DNA of 64,000 bases from DATLLJ01 sp035537875 (GCA_035537875.1 DATLLJ010000009.1:1-64000); one strand, 5' to 3'. Shown: positions 25,338 to 34,064, numbered from the stretch's first letter. Made by a program: numbers and translations. Notes: a model not told the origin generated them from the sequence alone.

Positions 25338-25718
25338 TTATTCCCAGCGACCGATCGTCTTGCCGTCGGCAAACTTGGCCCCGACGAAGTTACCGGCGTG
25401 GCTCCCGTCGCGCATCGGGTTGACGCGGATGCTCACGGCCGTGCCTGGCGCAAAGGTCGTCTTCCGCCACCCGTTTCGGGACAGCGAATTAGGACTGCCG
25501 CCCTCGACGCTCCACTCTTCCTTCGCCCCCCCGGTGTTCTGCCGTTCGATCTGAATCCAGATGTGAGGGTTCGTCCACTGGAACTCTTTCACGGTGCCCG
25601 TGAGCTCCACGGTTTTCGTGTTGTCGAACATGGCGCCGGAGTGGTGCGCGACGACCGGCGTGGCCACGGCCCCTGCCACGAACAGCGCAGCAACTATGTG
25701 CAATCTCGCGGGTTTCAT
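25338..25718 (-). CDS. DUF6152-like secreted protein (copy 2)
   Basis: 126 residues from the ATG at 25718, which has a GGAGG site; a longer form would begin at 25745 inside the preceding gene. The signal peptide ends PVVA and the mature protein starts HHSGAMFDN. ELTGTVKEFQWTNPHIWIQIER and WSVEGGSPNSLSRNGW align with copy 1. It follows copy 2 of the WEGDTLV family by 19 bases. Confidence 0.78.
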   Translation of the reverse strand: MKPARLHIVAALFVAGAVATPVVAHHSGAMFDNTKTVELTGTVKEFQWTNPHIWIQIERQNTGGAKEEWSVEGGSPNSLSRNGWRKTTFAPGTAVSIRVNPMRDGSHAGNFVGAKFADGKTIGRWE

Positions 25719-25737
25719 AAACACAGTCCTCCAGACC

Positions 25738-26571
25738 CTAGTCAATCTTCTTATCGATCGGTTTGCCGTCCGGTCCGAGCGTCAACGTCTGACCGCTATC
25801 CGTCGTCGGATTCCGGTTGTTTTCCGCGCAGGCGTAGTCGTAGGCGCGGCTTCCCGCCGGCGCCTTGCGATACCGCTTGGTGACGACCCACGGCTTGGCC
25901 AGCGCTTTCTCGTCCTCGATGGTCATCACCGCTTCGATGGTGCTGTCGTCAATCTTCCGCATGCGGGTCACCGTGTGACTGCGCTCGCTCAGGATCAGCC
26001 CCGTGCGATCGACGATCACGTCCTCGTCGATGAGAAACCCCTTCGTGCTGACCGTGTCGAAGACGAGCGTGTCGCCCTCCCAGCGCCCGACCGAGTCGCC
26101 GCTGTAGGTCGGCCACATTTCGTCCGCCGGCGGGTGCGGCCGCCCATCGGTATAGACCCTGATGATGTTGGGGCCGTTCTCGCCGACAATCCACGTCTGC
26201 TCGGGCCTGACGACGAACTCGTAGACGTCTGGCAGGTTCATCGCTCTCGGGAAGCCATGCGGCCTCCCGCACGTATTGACCGGGTCGGGAAGGCGACCGG
26301 CCGCAATTTTTTCGATGTTCTGCTGGTAGAGCTTCTCGAATTCCGGGGTGTACGGTGGACGCTCGCGCACCCACGCCTCGCCCGAGCGCCCGTTCTTCGG
26401 CTCGACCGTGGAGCCGTCGAAGATCGTGCCCCCCTGCATTTGCCAGATGCCGCTCCAGTCTGGCAGCGAGTCAAAACTCGGCAGTTTCTGCTGCGCGGTC
26501 AGAAGCCCCTGCGCGAGCACGACGCTTGCCGCAAGTCCGACGCTCAGTGTCTGTATCGCCTTGAAGATCAT
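25738..26571 (-). CDS. Secreted WEGDTLV-family protein (copy 2)
   Basis: 277 residues with a signal peptide (about 1-26). It has an extra N-terminal stretch (PDWSGIWQMQGG) and the shared core: DGRPHP, then GDSVGRWEGDTLVFDTV, SERSHTVTRM, EKALAKPW and YACAENNRNP. The His before Ser in copies 1 and 3 is Asp here, so that position is not strictly conserved. It is followed by DUF6152-like copy 2. Function unknown. Confidence 0.75.
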   Translation of the reverse strand: MIFKAIQTLSVGLAASVVLAQGLLTAQQKLPSFDSLPDWSGIWQMQGGTIFDGSTVEPKNGRSGEAWVRERPPYTPEFEKLYQQNIEKIAAGRLPDPVNTCGRPHGFPRAMNLPDVYEFVVRPEQTWIVGENGPNIIRVYTDGRPHPPADEMWPTYSGDSVGRWEGDTLVFDTVSTKGFLIDEDVIVDRTGLILSERSHTVTRMRKIDDSTIEAVMTIEDEKALAKPWVVTKRYRKAPAGSRAYDYACAENNRNPTTDSGQTLTLGPDGKPIDKKID

Positions 26572-26635
26572 GGGTATCCCCCGATTCGTGATTATCGCTT
26601 GGCCAGCGAGGTTTGTTCAATGGTGAAGCCCGCGA

Positions 26636-27529
26636 TCAGCGGGCGCCCGCTTTCTTCTGCTCCTCGACCCTGATGTTGAACACCCGTTCCCGCGCATCTA
26701 GTTCTTCCAGATAGGCTTCCCGGTCGATGAAGGGGTTCGGCCCATTGGGCGTTCTTCCCAGGCGCGCGTACTTCTCGGTCATGTTGTACATCGACGAATG
26801 CGACCCGAGAGGCACGTCACACGGCAGCGACCGGAGCAGCTTGAAGCTGCGGATGTACTCTTCAGCCAGGGGGGTCAGGGCACCCCCCTTGACGAGGGGC
26901 GCGTTGGCCGTGACCCCCATACCGCCCATGATCACCACGTTGTAGGTTCGTCCGTCTTCCTCGGCCCTCAGCGTCCAGGTTGTGTTGCCGCTGGTGTGTC
27001 CCGGCGTATGGACCGCCACCAGCGTGGTCCCGCCAAGTCTGACTTCGTCGCCGTCGTGCAGGACCCGGTCGATGGGGTGCGGTTTGCCGCCGGGGCGCAT
27101 CCGCTCGAGCGCCGGAACGTCCTCGGCCATGGCCATCACCTGCGCACCGGTCACCTGTTTGACGAGCGCGTCGCCCTCCATGTGATCGCCGTGGGCATGA
27201 CTGCCCAGCACGATCTTGATGTCGGTGAACTTGAAGCCCAGCTTTTCGACTGACCCACGCAAAACCGGGACGGCCTCCTCGAAGTTCGTGTTGATCAAGA
27301 TATGCCCTTCCGATGTTGTCACCAGAAAGGCGCCTTGAATCTCGGTGCCGACGAAATACACGTTGCCGACCACTTTGTGCGGGGGAAACGGGCGCCGAGC
27401 CTGCTCGGGAGTACCGGTCGTCAGCCGTGAGAGCTCATCGGGCGTCATGTCCCGCTTGCCTTGGGCCCAGGCAAACGGGGCAGAGAGGACGCCGGTCAGC
27501 AGGACACACGCAAGAGTCGGGATGCGCAT
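26636..27529 (-). CDS. Secreted metallo-beta-lactamase-fold hydrolase, subclass B3-like
   Basis: 297 residues with a signal peptide (about 1-22). The metal motif SHAHGDH gives H111, H113, D115 and H116; H178 lies in HTPGHTSG and H244 in LGSHSSMY. This pattern and the export match subclass B3 enzymes, though many environmental members hydrolyse lactones or other esters, and resistance activity is not shown. The ATG at 27529 has an AGGAAG site; a longer frame upstream has no signal-like start. It heads a minus-strand run of secreted proteins. Confidence 0.85.
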   Translation of the reverse strand: MRIPTLACVLLTGVLSAPFAWAQGKRDMTPDELSRLTTGTPEQARRPFPPHKVVGNVYFVGTEIQGAFLVTTSEGHILINTNFEEAVPVLRGSVEKLGFKFTDIKIVLGSHAHGDHMEGDALVKQVTGAQVMAMAEDVPALERMRPGGKPHPIDRVLHDGDEVRLGGTTLVAVHTPGHTSGNTTWTLRAEEDGRTYNVVIMGGMGVTANAPLVKGGALTPLAEEYIRSFKLLRSLPCDVPLGSHSSMYNMTEKYARLGRTPNGPNPFIDREAYLEELDARERVFNIRVEEQKKAGAR

Positions 27530-27702
27530 CAGGGGCTTCCTCCGCGGCACGTGGCAGCGGGGAGGGCAATTATGGCAGGAGACATGCGTCAACCGAAACA
27601 AATTCACTGAAAGCGGCGGCCAGACGGGCCGTTGCGGAACGAATCGGCCGCCGGCACAATACGTGAGCGCCGAGTTGACGCACGCTTTTTAACGAGGTTC
27701 CC

Positions 27703-28713
27703 ATGCAGACAGCAGTTCAGCACGTGACACCCGATCGCATCATGCAGGTCGCGCACGGTTTCTGGCCCGCGGCGATCATGTCCAGCGCCGCGGCCTACGA
27801 CTTCTTCACGCACATCGCCCTGGGTCGCAACACTGTCGAGGCGGTGGCTTCCGCCGCGGGCACCGATCACCGCGGCACGCGGATGGTCCTCGACGCGCTC
27901 GTCTCGCTGGAATTCCTCACGAAGCAAGAGGACCGATACGCGCTCACGCCGGAGAGCGATGCGTTTCTCGTGCGCGATCGACCGACGTCAATCCTCGAGA
28001 TGATCGCGGGGCATCCACCCCTGATGTGGGATGACTGGGGCAAGCTGCGGGAGGCGCTGAAGACCGGCCAGCCTGTGAAGACGGTGGACGATCTGGAATC
28101 CGGAAACACCTTCTTCCCGCGGCTGATTCGGATGATCATGTCGCTCAGCCTGGGTCCGGCCGACGCGGTGGCCGAACATCTCGGCATCGGCTCGACGCTC
28201 AAGGGTGCTGCGATTGTCGATGTCGGGGCCGGCGCGTGCGCGTGGACGATTCCCTTTGCCCGGCGGGATCGCACCGCCAGAATCACCGCCTTCGACCTGC
28301 AGCCGGTGCTGGACGAGGCCGCGAAAATCGTGCGCGAGTTCGGCGTCGCCGAGTCGTTCCGGATGCAGCCTGGCGACTATCGAACCGACGAGCTGGGCAG
28401 GGACTTCGATATCGCGGTGTTCGGCAACATCTGCCACATCGAGACGTCGCAGGGCAATCGCCAGCTGATCGCGCGCGCGCACCGGGCGCTCAAGCCAGGC
28501 GGCAGACTCGTCATCGGCGACATGCTGCCGAACGAGGAGCGCACCGGACCGCCGTTCCCCGTCATGTTCGCCCTCAACATGTTCCTCCACGGCGCGGGCG
28601 ACTGTTACACCTTCGGCGAATACCGCGGGTGGCTGCGTGAGGCGGGCTTCAGCGGCGCGGACACGTACGATACGCACCGGTCGCACTCGCCGGTCATCAT
28701 CGCGACGAAGTAG
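27703..28713 (+). CDS. SAM-dependent methyltransferase with dimerisation domain
   Basis: 336 residues arranged like class I O-methyltransferases of the hydroxyindole/COMT type. An N-terminal winged-helix dimerisation domain (about 10-95) is followed by the SAM-binding motif IVDVGAGACAW (171-181), FDLQPVL as the acidic loop, and ALKPGGRLVIGDML. It probably methylates a small aromatic or polyketide-like substrate, which is unknown. ACGAGG serves as ribosome site. Its 3' end overlaps the convergent Mug gene by 17 bases. Confidence 0.85.
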   Translation: MQTAVQHVTPDRIMQVAHGFWPAAIMSSAAAYDFFTHIALGRNTVEAVASAAGTDHRGTRMVLDALVSLEFLTKQEDRYALTPESDAFLVRDRPTSILEMIAGHPPLMWDDWGKLREALKTGQPVKTVDDLESGNTFFPRLIRMIMSLSLGPADAVAEHLGIGSTLKGAAIVDVGAGACAWTIPFARRDRTARITAFDLQPVLDEAAKIVREFGVAESFRMQPGDYRTDELGRDFDIAVFGNICHIETSQGNRQLIARAHRALKPGGRLVIGDMLPNEERTGPPFPVMFALNMFLHGAGDCYTFGEYRGWLREAGFSGADTYDTHRSHSPVIIATK

Positions 28714-29203
28714 CCAGCCGCCGGTACGCCGCCAGCATCTCGGCATACGAGAAGTTCGCGTTGCGGCCGCTCGGATTGGGCACGACGAAGACGCGGGACT
28801 CCTCGAATCGCCCGCGCTGGAAGCCGCAGGCGATCCGGGTGCCGGCCGGGATGTGGCCGACCACCCGGTACAGCGAGACGCCGACAAAGGCGACGATCTT
28901 GGGCTTCCAGCGGCGAACCTTGCGGCGGAGCACCGCCTCCCCGGCGATGTATTCCCTTCGCGTCAGCGTGTCGATGCCGGGCGTGCACCGCGGGATCAGG
29001 TTCGTCAGGCCCATTCCCCATTCGGGCAGCCGCCAGTCGTCCTCGGCGCCAATGGGCTCCGGAACGAGACCCGCGTCGTGCAGAAGTTTCCAGAACCGGT
29101 TGGAATAGCCGGCGAAATGGTGCCCGATGGCCTCTGACCGCACGCCGGGATTGATGCCGACGAACAGAATCCGCACGGGCGGACGAACCTGGTCGCGCAG
29201 CAT
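28697..29203 (-). CDS. mug: Mismatch-specific uracil/thymine DNA glycosylase (Mug)
   Basis: 168 residues, the normal size. The catalytic loop is VGINPG (15-20), and VPNPSGRNANFS (141-152) is the second signature, which inserts into the DNA helix. It excises uracil or thymine from G:U and G:T mispairs in base-excision repair. The ATG at 29203 leaves only 58 bases to the divergent NHL gene, so the promoters overlap. Confidence 0.9.
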   Translation of the reverse strand: MLRDQVRPPVRILFVGINPGVRSEAIGHHFAGYSNRFWKLLHDAGLVPEPIGAEDDWRLPEWGMGLTNLIPRCTPGIDTLTRREYIAGEAVLRRKVRRWKPKIVAFVGVSLYRVVGHIPAGTRIACGFQRGRFEESRVFVVPNPSGRNANFSYAEMLAAYRRLATSSR

Positions 29204-29207
29204 TCTC

Positions 29208-29237
29208 TTAGACTTTACCGGATCACTCTGCTAGATT
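29208..29237 (+). promoter_or_regulatory. Promoter of the NHL-NHL-bicupin operon
   Basis: TTAGAC (29208-29213) and TAGATT (29232-29237) are spaced 18 bases apart. An AAGGAGG ribosome site follows just before the ATG at 29262. Confidence 0.45.
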
Positions 29238-29261
29238 CGCCCCCAGCTAAGGAGGCTTCCA

Positions 29262-30317
29262 ATGAGGCGAGGTGCTCGCGTCGTCGCTGTGGTGCTGCTC
29301 GTCGTCGCCTGCTGTGCCTGGGGCGCCGGGCGACTGTCGGCCCAGAGCAAGGCCAAGGCCGAAAACGTGCCGCTCATTTCCTTCACGTCGGTGCCGAACT
29401 TCTTCAAGCTTCCGCCCGACCTGTACTTCGGCGAAGGCATCGGCATCGCCACCAACTCCAAAGGGCACGTGTTCGTCTACACGCGGAGCGGCGACACACG
29501 CCTCTTCGAGTTCGATGAGAAGGGCAATTACCTCAAAGAGTGGGGCGTCGGTTTGTACGGCCTCGAGTTCGCCCACGGTGTCCGCGTCGACCGGGAGGAC
29601 AACGTCTGGGTCGTGGACGAGGGGACGAACATGGTCATCAAGTTCAACCCCGACGGACGCGTCGCGATGGTGCTCGGCAGGAGGCCCGAGCCGGTCGCGG
29701 GCGCGTTTGACAGCACCATGCCGGCGGCGCCTGCGGAAAAGTACCGTTTCGGCCGGCCCACCGACGTGACGTGGGACGCTCAGGGCAACATCTTCGTCTC
29801 CGACGGCTACGTGAACTCGCGGGTGGTGAAGTACGACAAGAACGGCCGTTTTGTGAAATCCGTCGGCATCCGTGGATCTCAGCCCAGTCAGCTGAACACA
29901 CCGCACTCGATTACCTCCGACGAGCAGGGAAACATTTACGTCGGCGATCGCGGTAACGCGCGCGTGCAGGTCTTCGACAACGATCTGACGCTCCGCGCCA
30001 TCTACGACAACGTGGGCAACCCGTGGGCGGTGTGCGTGTCGCCGGGACCGCACCAATATCTGTTCGTGTCGAATTCCAACCCGGACAGCAACCCGGCGGC
30101 CTCGTGGGCCATCACCGGCGAAATCTACAAGATGGAGCTCGACGGCACGATCGTCGGAAAGTTCGGGAAGGCCGGTAAGGGTCTTGGCGAATTCAGCACC
30201 GTCCATGCCATCGACTGCCGAAACGCGAACGAGCTCTACGTCGTCGAGATCTCGGCCTGGCGCGCGCAGAAGATCCTCCTGAATCCTCAGCAGCCGCCGC
30301 AGTCGGTCGCGCGATAG
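29262..30317 (+). CDS. Secreted NHL-repeat beta-propeller protein (first copy)
   Basis: 351 residues with a signal peptide (about 1-28, ending LSAQS). Six NHL-type blades follow, each with words such as VRVDREDNVWVVDEGTNMVIKF, WDAQGNIFVSDGYVNSRVVKY and SDEQGNIYVGDRGNARVQVF. NHL propellers bind proteins, RNA or small ligands, and some are lyases; no catalytic residues are evident. It shares its layout with the next gene (second copy, nine bases later), so the pair likely arose by duplication. First gene of a three-gene operon ending in a bicupin. Confidence 0.87.
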   Translation: MRRGARVVAVVLLVVACCAWGAGRLSAQSKAKAENVPLISFTSVPNFFKLPPDLYFGEGIGIATNSKGHVFVYTRSGDTRLFEFDEKGNYLKEWGVGLYGLEFAHGVRVDREDNVWVVDEGTNMVIKFNPDGRVAMVLGRRPEPVAGAFDSTMPAAPAEKYRFGRPTDVTWDAQGNIFVSDGYVNSRVVKYDKNGRFVKSVGIRGSQPSQLNTPHSITSDEQGNIYVGDRGNARVQVFDNDLTLRAIYDNVGNPWAVCVSPGPHQYLFVSNSNPDSNPAASWAITGEIYKMELDGTIVGKFGKAGKGLGEFSTVHAIDCRNANELYVVEISAWRAQKILLNPQQPPQSVAR

Positions 30318-30326
30318 GGGGGCCAT

Positions 30327-31457
30327 ATGAAGAAGCTCTTGCGTGTGTGCGCGACAGCCGGCGTGATCGCCGCGAGCGCGGCGGCGCTGTCGGCACAGCT
30401 CTCGGTTCCCGAGCTGCTGTTCGACTCGAACCCGGATCTGCTGAAGTTCCCCGCCGACATCCATATGGGCGAAGCGGCCGGCGTAGCCACCAATTCGCAG
30501 GGCGACATCTTCCTCTACACCCGCACCGGGAACCCGCACATCGTCATCGGCACGTCGCGAGCGGTTTCGCACGGCGGGTCACGCCTCTTCCAGTTCGACC
30601 GGACCGGCAAGTTCGTCCGCGAGATCGGTGGGGGCACCTACGGCATGCTGCAGGCACAACAGGTGCGCGTCGACCCGCAGGACAACGTGTGGATCGTCGA
30701 TCAGATGTCCACGCAGGTCATCAAATTCGATGCCAACGGCCGGGTGCAGATGATTCTGAGCCGCAAGCCCGAAGCGATGCGCGTGCCGGCGCTTCCGCTG
30801 ACACCGCTTCCGACGGGCATCCCTATCGTGCAGGCGGCTCCTCCTGCCCCGCCCGCGCCGACCGCCGGCGCGGCGCCAGCCGCGAATGCGCCCCTGCCCG
30901 GCGCAGGTGCCGAAGGGGAAAGTTTCCAGCGCCCGACCGATGTCGCCTGGGACGCCGGCGGGAACATCTACGTGGCGGACGGATACGGCAACGCGAGGAT
31001 TGCGAAGTACGAGCCGAGCGGCAAGTACATCAAGTCATGGGGGTCGCGAGGAACGGCGCCGGGGCAGTTCAACATCGTCCACGGGATCGCCGTCGATGCG
31101 CAGGGCAACGTGTACGCGGCGGACGAAGGCAACCGCCGGGTGCAGGTCTTCGACGCCAACGGCACGTTCAAGAAGCAGTTCCTGAACGTCGGCACGCCGA
31201 CCGCGCTCTGCATCACCCCCGGGCCGCGGCAGTTTCTCTACGTGGCGCACTCGGGCGACCCCGACGGCATGGAGGACGCTGCTATCTACAAGGTCGATCT
31301 CGACGGAAAGATCGTGGGCAAGTTCGGACGCGCCGGAAAGTTGCCGAAAGAATTCGGCCTCGTCAATTCGATCGATTGTCGCAGCGAGAACGAGCTGCTC
31401 ATCGGCGAGCTCAGCAACTGGAGAGTCCAGAAGCTGACGTTGCGCGCCGCCAGGTAG
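30327..31457 (+). CDS. Secreted NHL-repeat beta-propeller protein (second copy)
   Basis: 376 residues, signal peptide ending LSAQL. Blades match the first copy (VRVDPQDNVWIVDQM, WDAGGNIYVADGYGNARIAKY, VDAQGNVYAADEGNRRVQVF). It differs by an insert rich in Ala and Pro between blades at about residues 150-195 (QAAPPAPPAPTAGAAP), probably an exposed flexible loop. Its stop is immediately followed by the bicupin ATG, so translation is coupled. Confidence 0.87.
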   Translation: MKKLLRVCATAGVIAASAAALSAQLSVPELLFDSNPDLLKFPADIHMGEAAGVATNSQGDIFLYTRTGNPHIVIGTSRAVSHGGSRLFQFDRTGKFVREIGGGTYGMLQAQQVRVDPQDNVWIVDQMSTQVIKFDANGRVQMILSRKPEAMRVPALPLTPLPTGIPIVQAAPPAPPAPTAGAAPAANAPLPGAGAEGESFQRPTDVAWDAGGNIYVADGYGNARIAKYEPSGKYIKSWGSRGTAPGQFNIVHGIAVDAQGNVYAADEGNRRVQVFDANGTFKKQFLNVGTPTALCITPGPRQFLYVAHSGDPDGMEDAAIYKVDLDGKIVGKFGRAGKLPKEFGLVNSIDCRSENELLIGELSNWRVQKLTLRAAR

Positions 31458-32345
31458 ATGGCCCGTCAGCTCGTTGCCGCCTTCGTCGTCGCGTGGCTTG
31501 GACTGACCACTCTGCCGGCAGCCGGCCAGGAGCAGGCGGCGTCGGCCGACGTCCCGCCCGCGCCAACCGATCGAGCGTCGTTCTGGACGAGGGAAGACAT
31601 CGAGGCGCGCTGGCGGAACAACGAGTCGAAGTCGGTCAGCAACTCGCGGCTCTTCAACGGGCCTACGAACATCAGCGCCAACGTGCGGATCGTGCTGCCG
31701 AACGACCCGCCGCAGATTCACGACATCACCGCCGACCTCTGGCTAGTGACGGCCGGCACGGCCATCGCCGAAACGGACGGCGAGCTCCTCAAGGCCGGCG
31801 ACGCGGCGTCCATTCGCAACGCCACCCGTCGAGCCGTGCGGGCGGGTGACATGCTCTACGTCCCCCCCGGTGTGCCGCACCACTTCATCGACGTCAACGG
31901 ATTCAGAGCGTTTCTGATTCGCTTCGACACCATCCGGAGCGGACCGCCCCCGACCGTCGCGGCGCCTGCCGCGCCGACCGACAAGACGGCGTTCTGGTCG
32001 AGCGACGAGATTCAGGCGAGATGGAGGAACAACGAAGCGAAGTCAGTCAGCAACTCGCGCCTGTTCAATGGGCCGACGAACATCAGCGCCAACGTGAGGA
32101 TTGTGCTCCCCAACGATCCGCCCCAGGTTCACGAAACGACGGCCGACCTGTGGATCGTGACCGAGGGTACTGCCACGGCCGTCACCGATGGGAAGTTCGT
32201 GGCCGGCGACACGCCCTCAATCCGCGAGGGTGTCCGTAGAACGGTCCGCGCCGGCGACATGCTGTACGTGCCGCCCGGCGTGCCGCACAACTTCGTCGAG
32301 GTCAAAGGATTTCGGGCGTTTCTGATCCGCTTCGATACGAAGTAG
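31458..32345 (+). CDS. Secreted bicupin made of two near-identical halves
   Basis: 295 residues: a signal peptide (about 1-24), then two cupin domains (about 33-155 and 170-295) that are strikingly alike. SKSVSNSRLFNGPTNISANV, its partner beginning AKSVSN, RIVLPNDPPQ, RAGDMLYVPPGVPH and GFRAFLIRFDT occur in both. In each half one His follows PPQ and one ends GVPH, the usual metal positions, but the second His of motif 1 is missing. It may be an oxygenase, an isomerase or a binding protein. Third gene of the NHL operon. Confidence 0.8.
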   Translation: MARQLVAAFVVAWLGLTTLPAAGQEQAASADVPPAPTDRASFWTREDIEARWRNNESKSVSNSRLFNGPTNISANVRIVLPNDPPQIHDITADLWLVTAGTAIAETDGELLKAGDAASIRNATRRAVRAGDMLYVPPGVPHHFIDVNGFRAFLIRFDTIRSGPPPTVAAPAAPTDKTAFWSSDEIQARWRNNEAKSVSNSRLFNGPTNISANVRIVLPNDPPQVHETTADLWIVTEGTATAVTDGKFVAGDTPSIREGVRRTVRAGDMLYVPPGVPHNFVEVKGFRAFLIRFDTK

Positions 32346-32363
32346 CTGCGCGTCGGCGCAGCT
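32344..32363 (+). terminator. Terminator hairpin of the NHL-bicupin operon
   Basis: Perfect eight-base arms AGCTGCGC and GCGCAGCT around a GTCG loop. The first arm includes the last two bases of the TAG stop codon. The downstream GCTTCCTCTTC is pyrimidine-rich but is a poor T-run. The hairpin separates two convergent genes and could serve both. Confidence 0.6.
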
Positions 32364-32381
32364 GCTTCCTCTTCGATCCGG

Positions 32382-32783
32382 TTACTTCGCAGGAGCGGGT
32401 GTCGCCATCGGCTTGCCCTTCTCGACCACGTAGTTGGCAAGCACACGCGCCGTCCCCGAGCCGGTATTCGTGGCGTTGTGAATCGTGCCGGCGGGAATGA
32501 GGAATGCCTGCCCCGTCTTGAGCGTCACAGGCGGTTTGCCGTCCTGCTCCAGCAGCACCTGACCTTCGAGGACGTACCCGATTTCTTCGCCGGGGTGAGT
32601 ATGGCGCCCCGCCGCGACACCCGCGGGGAACTCGGCGACGGCCGTCACCGCCTCGCGTCCCGGGACCGAGATGTCAGCCTGCTGAAGCACGGTCCGCTTG
32701 AAGGCTGGGGCCGGCTGTTGGGCCCAGACACCCACGAAGCCAAGCGAGGCTACGGCCACGCCAATCACGATTGCGACTCTCAC
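32382..32783 (-). CDS. Secreted single-domain cupin
   Basis: 133 residues with a signal peptide ending VWAQQ. Motif 1 is RHTHPGEEIGYVLEG with two His and a Glu, and motif 2 is FLIPAGTIHNATN. This is the classical 3-His/1-Glu metal set, unlike the bicupin on the other strand. GTG start with a GGAAGGAG ribosome site. It follows copy 3 of the WEGDTLV family and probably shares its transcript. Such small cupins include dioxygenases, isomerases and binding proteins; nothing here decides. Confidence 0.83.
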   Translation of the reverse strand: MRVAIVIGVAVASLGFVGVWAQQPAPAFKRTVLQQADISVPGREAVTAVAEFPAGVAAGRHTHPGEEIGYVLEGQVLLEQDGKPPVTLKTGQAFLIPAGTIHNATNTGSGTARVLANYVVEKGKPMATPAPAK

Positions 32784-32816
32784 AGAGGGTCTCCTTCCCC
32801 GCGGCCAGCGTCGAGG

Positions 32817-33569
32817 CTATTGAAACTCCTCGCGCTTGGTCGGCACGAGATTGCTCTTGTCCTTCTCGTTGTCGAGGCAGACGTACTCGAGCATACGGGT
32901 GTCCGTGAGGCGACCCAGATTCAGCGACACCGACCATGGTTTCGTGAAGAACTCGGGATCGTTGTAGGTCACGGTGTACCGGATGAGATCGGACCCTTTC
33001 ACCTCGAAGCGTTCGGTGATGCGCAGCTTGGCGCTGTGCTCGAGGCCGTAGCTGTCGAGCCAGGTGCGATCGTTGATGCCGGCGGTATCGACGACGAGCG
33101 TGTTCCCTTCCCACTTGCCGATCGAGTGCCCCATGAAGCTCGGGTAGTCGTCGATATCCTCCGGGTGCGAACGCCCATCGAGGTAGATGAGGCGGTAGAT
33201 GTTGTGGTTCTCGAAGCTGATGCTGATCACGCTCGGATGCTGCACGATGAAGAACGGCGACGGTCCGGTCAACGCACGCGACGGCCCGGGCGGCAGACAG
33301 AAGCCGTTGGGGTTCTTCGCGAAATCGACGTGCTTGTAGCGCTCCGCCGCCTGGGGCGTGAAGGGGACTTCCTGGCCCTGGCTCTTCATGTACTGCACGA
33401 GGTCTCTCGTGCCCGGACCTCCGGGGGCGCCGTCCCACAGCCCGGTGATGTCGGGTACCTTGGCGCCGCTTCCTGCGCCTTGCGCCGCAAGGGGCGCCGA
33501 GGCGACGGCGGCGGCCAGCGTGAATGCGCCGCCGAGCGCGCAGATGAATCGAATGGCCTGGTTGCGCAT
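32817..33569 (-). CDS. Secreted WEGDTLV-family protein (copy 3)
   Basis: 250 residues from the ATG at 33569, one base after the stop of the preceding DUF6152-like gene. An earlier start at 33593 would overlap that gene and spoil the signal peptide (about 1-29, ending PLAAQ). The shared core is DGRSHP, then GHSIGKWEGNTLVVDTAGIN, AKLRITERF, PEFFTKPWS and EYVCLDNEKDK. The DUF6152 partner precedes it and a cupin follows. Confidence 0.77.
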   Translation of the reverse strand: MRNQAIRFICALGGAFTLAAAVASAPLAAQGAGSGAKVPDITGLWDGAPGGPGTRDLVQYMKSQGQEVPFTPQAAERYKHVDFAKNPNGFCLPPGPSRALTGPSPFFIVQHPSVISISFENHNIYRLIYLDGRSHPEDIDDYPSFMGHSIGKWEGNTLVVDTAGINDRTWLDSYGLEHSAKLRITERFEVKGSDLIRYTVTYNDPEFFTKPWSVSLNLGRLTDTRMLEYVCLDNEKDKSNLVPTKREEFQ

Positions 33570-33570
33570 G

Positions 33571-33975
33571 TCAGTTTCTATCCGGCCCGCCATCGTTCTG
33601 GCCGCTGAACACCTTTCGCCCGTCAGCCAGGATCACTGAACGTCCGTTGACGTGCGGCGTGCCATTTTTCGCGCGGAAGGCCTCGACCGTGACCTGGTCG
33701 CCGATTTTGAGCGAGTCCTTGCGCCAGCCAGCCCGGTAGAGGCCGTTCGGCGCGCCGATCTCGACCGCCCAGTTCGTCACGACGCCTTTCTCGTCCGCCA
33801 CGTCGACGTAGTAATACACGTGCGGGTTCTGCCACTCGACCTTCGTGACCTTCCCCTTCAGCGTGATCGGTTTGTTGCGATCGTATTCGGCTTCAAACGA
33901 ATGGTGGGCCGCTATGGGCACGGCCGCCAGCAACAAACCACCGCAAACGGCAAGAACAGCCAGGGAACGTGTCAT
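33571..33975 (-). CDS. DUF6152-like secreted protein (copy 3)
   Basis: 134 residues from the ATG at 33975 with a GGAGGAG site; longer in-frame starts lack one. The signal peptide ends PIAA, leaving a mature HHSFEAEYD end. KVTKVEWQNPHVYYYVDV and WAVEIGAPNGLYRAGW align closely with copy 1, closer than either does to copy 2. The C-terminal 15 residues are polar and unique. First gene of the third DUF6152 + WEGDTLV set, here in the order DUF6152, WEGDTLV, cupin. Confidence 0.78.
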   Translation of the reverse strand: MTRSLAVLAVCGGLLLAAVPIAAHHSFEAEYDRNKPITLKGKVTKVEWQNPHVYYYVDVADEKGVVTNWAVEIGAPNGLYRAGWRKDSLKIGDQVTVEAFRAKNGTPHVNGRSVILADGRKVFSGQNDGGPDRN

Positions 33976-34064
33976 CGGCTCCTCCTCGACGAACTGCTGA
34001 AAACTCAGAAGAAAGTATATGCCCCGTCCCTGTGAAGTCAAGCTGGCGGGGCTGGCTTACGGCG

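Noticed and set aside
26636..27529. Antibiotic-resistance beta-lactamase
   Set aside because: B3-like metal ligands are present, but most environmental relatives have other substrates. Resistance cannot be claimed from sequence.
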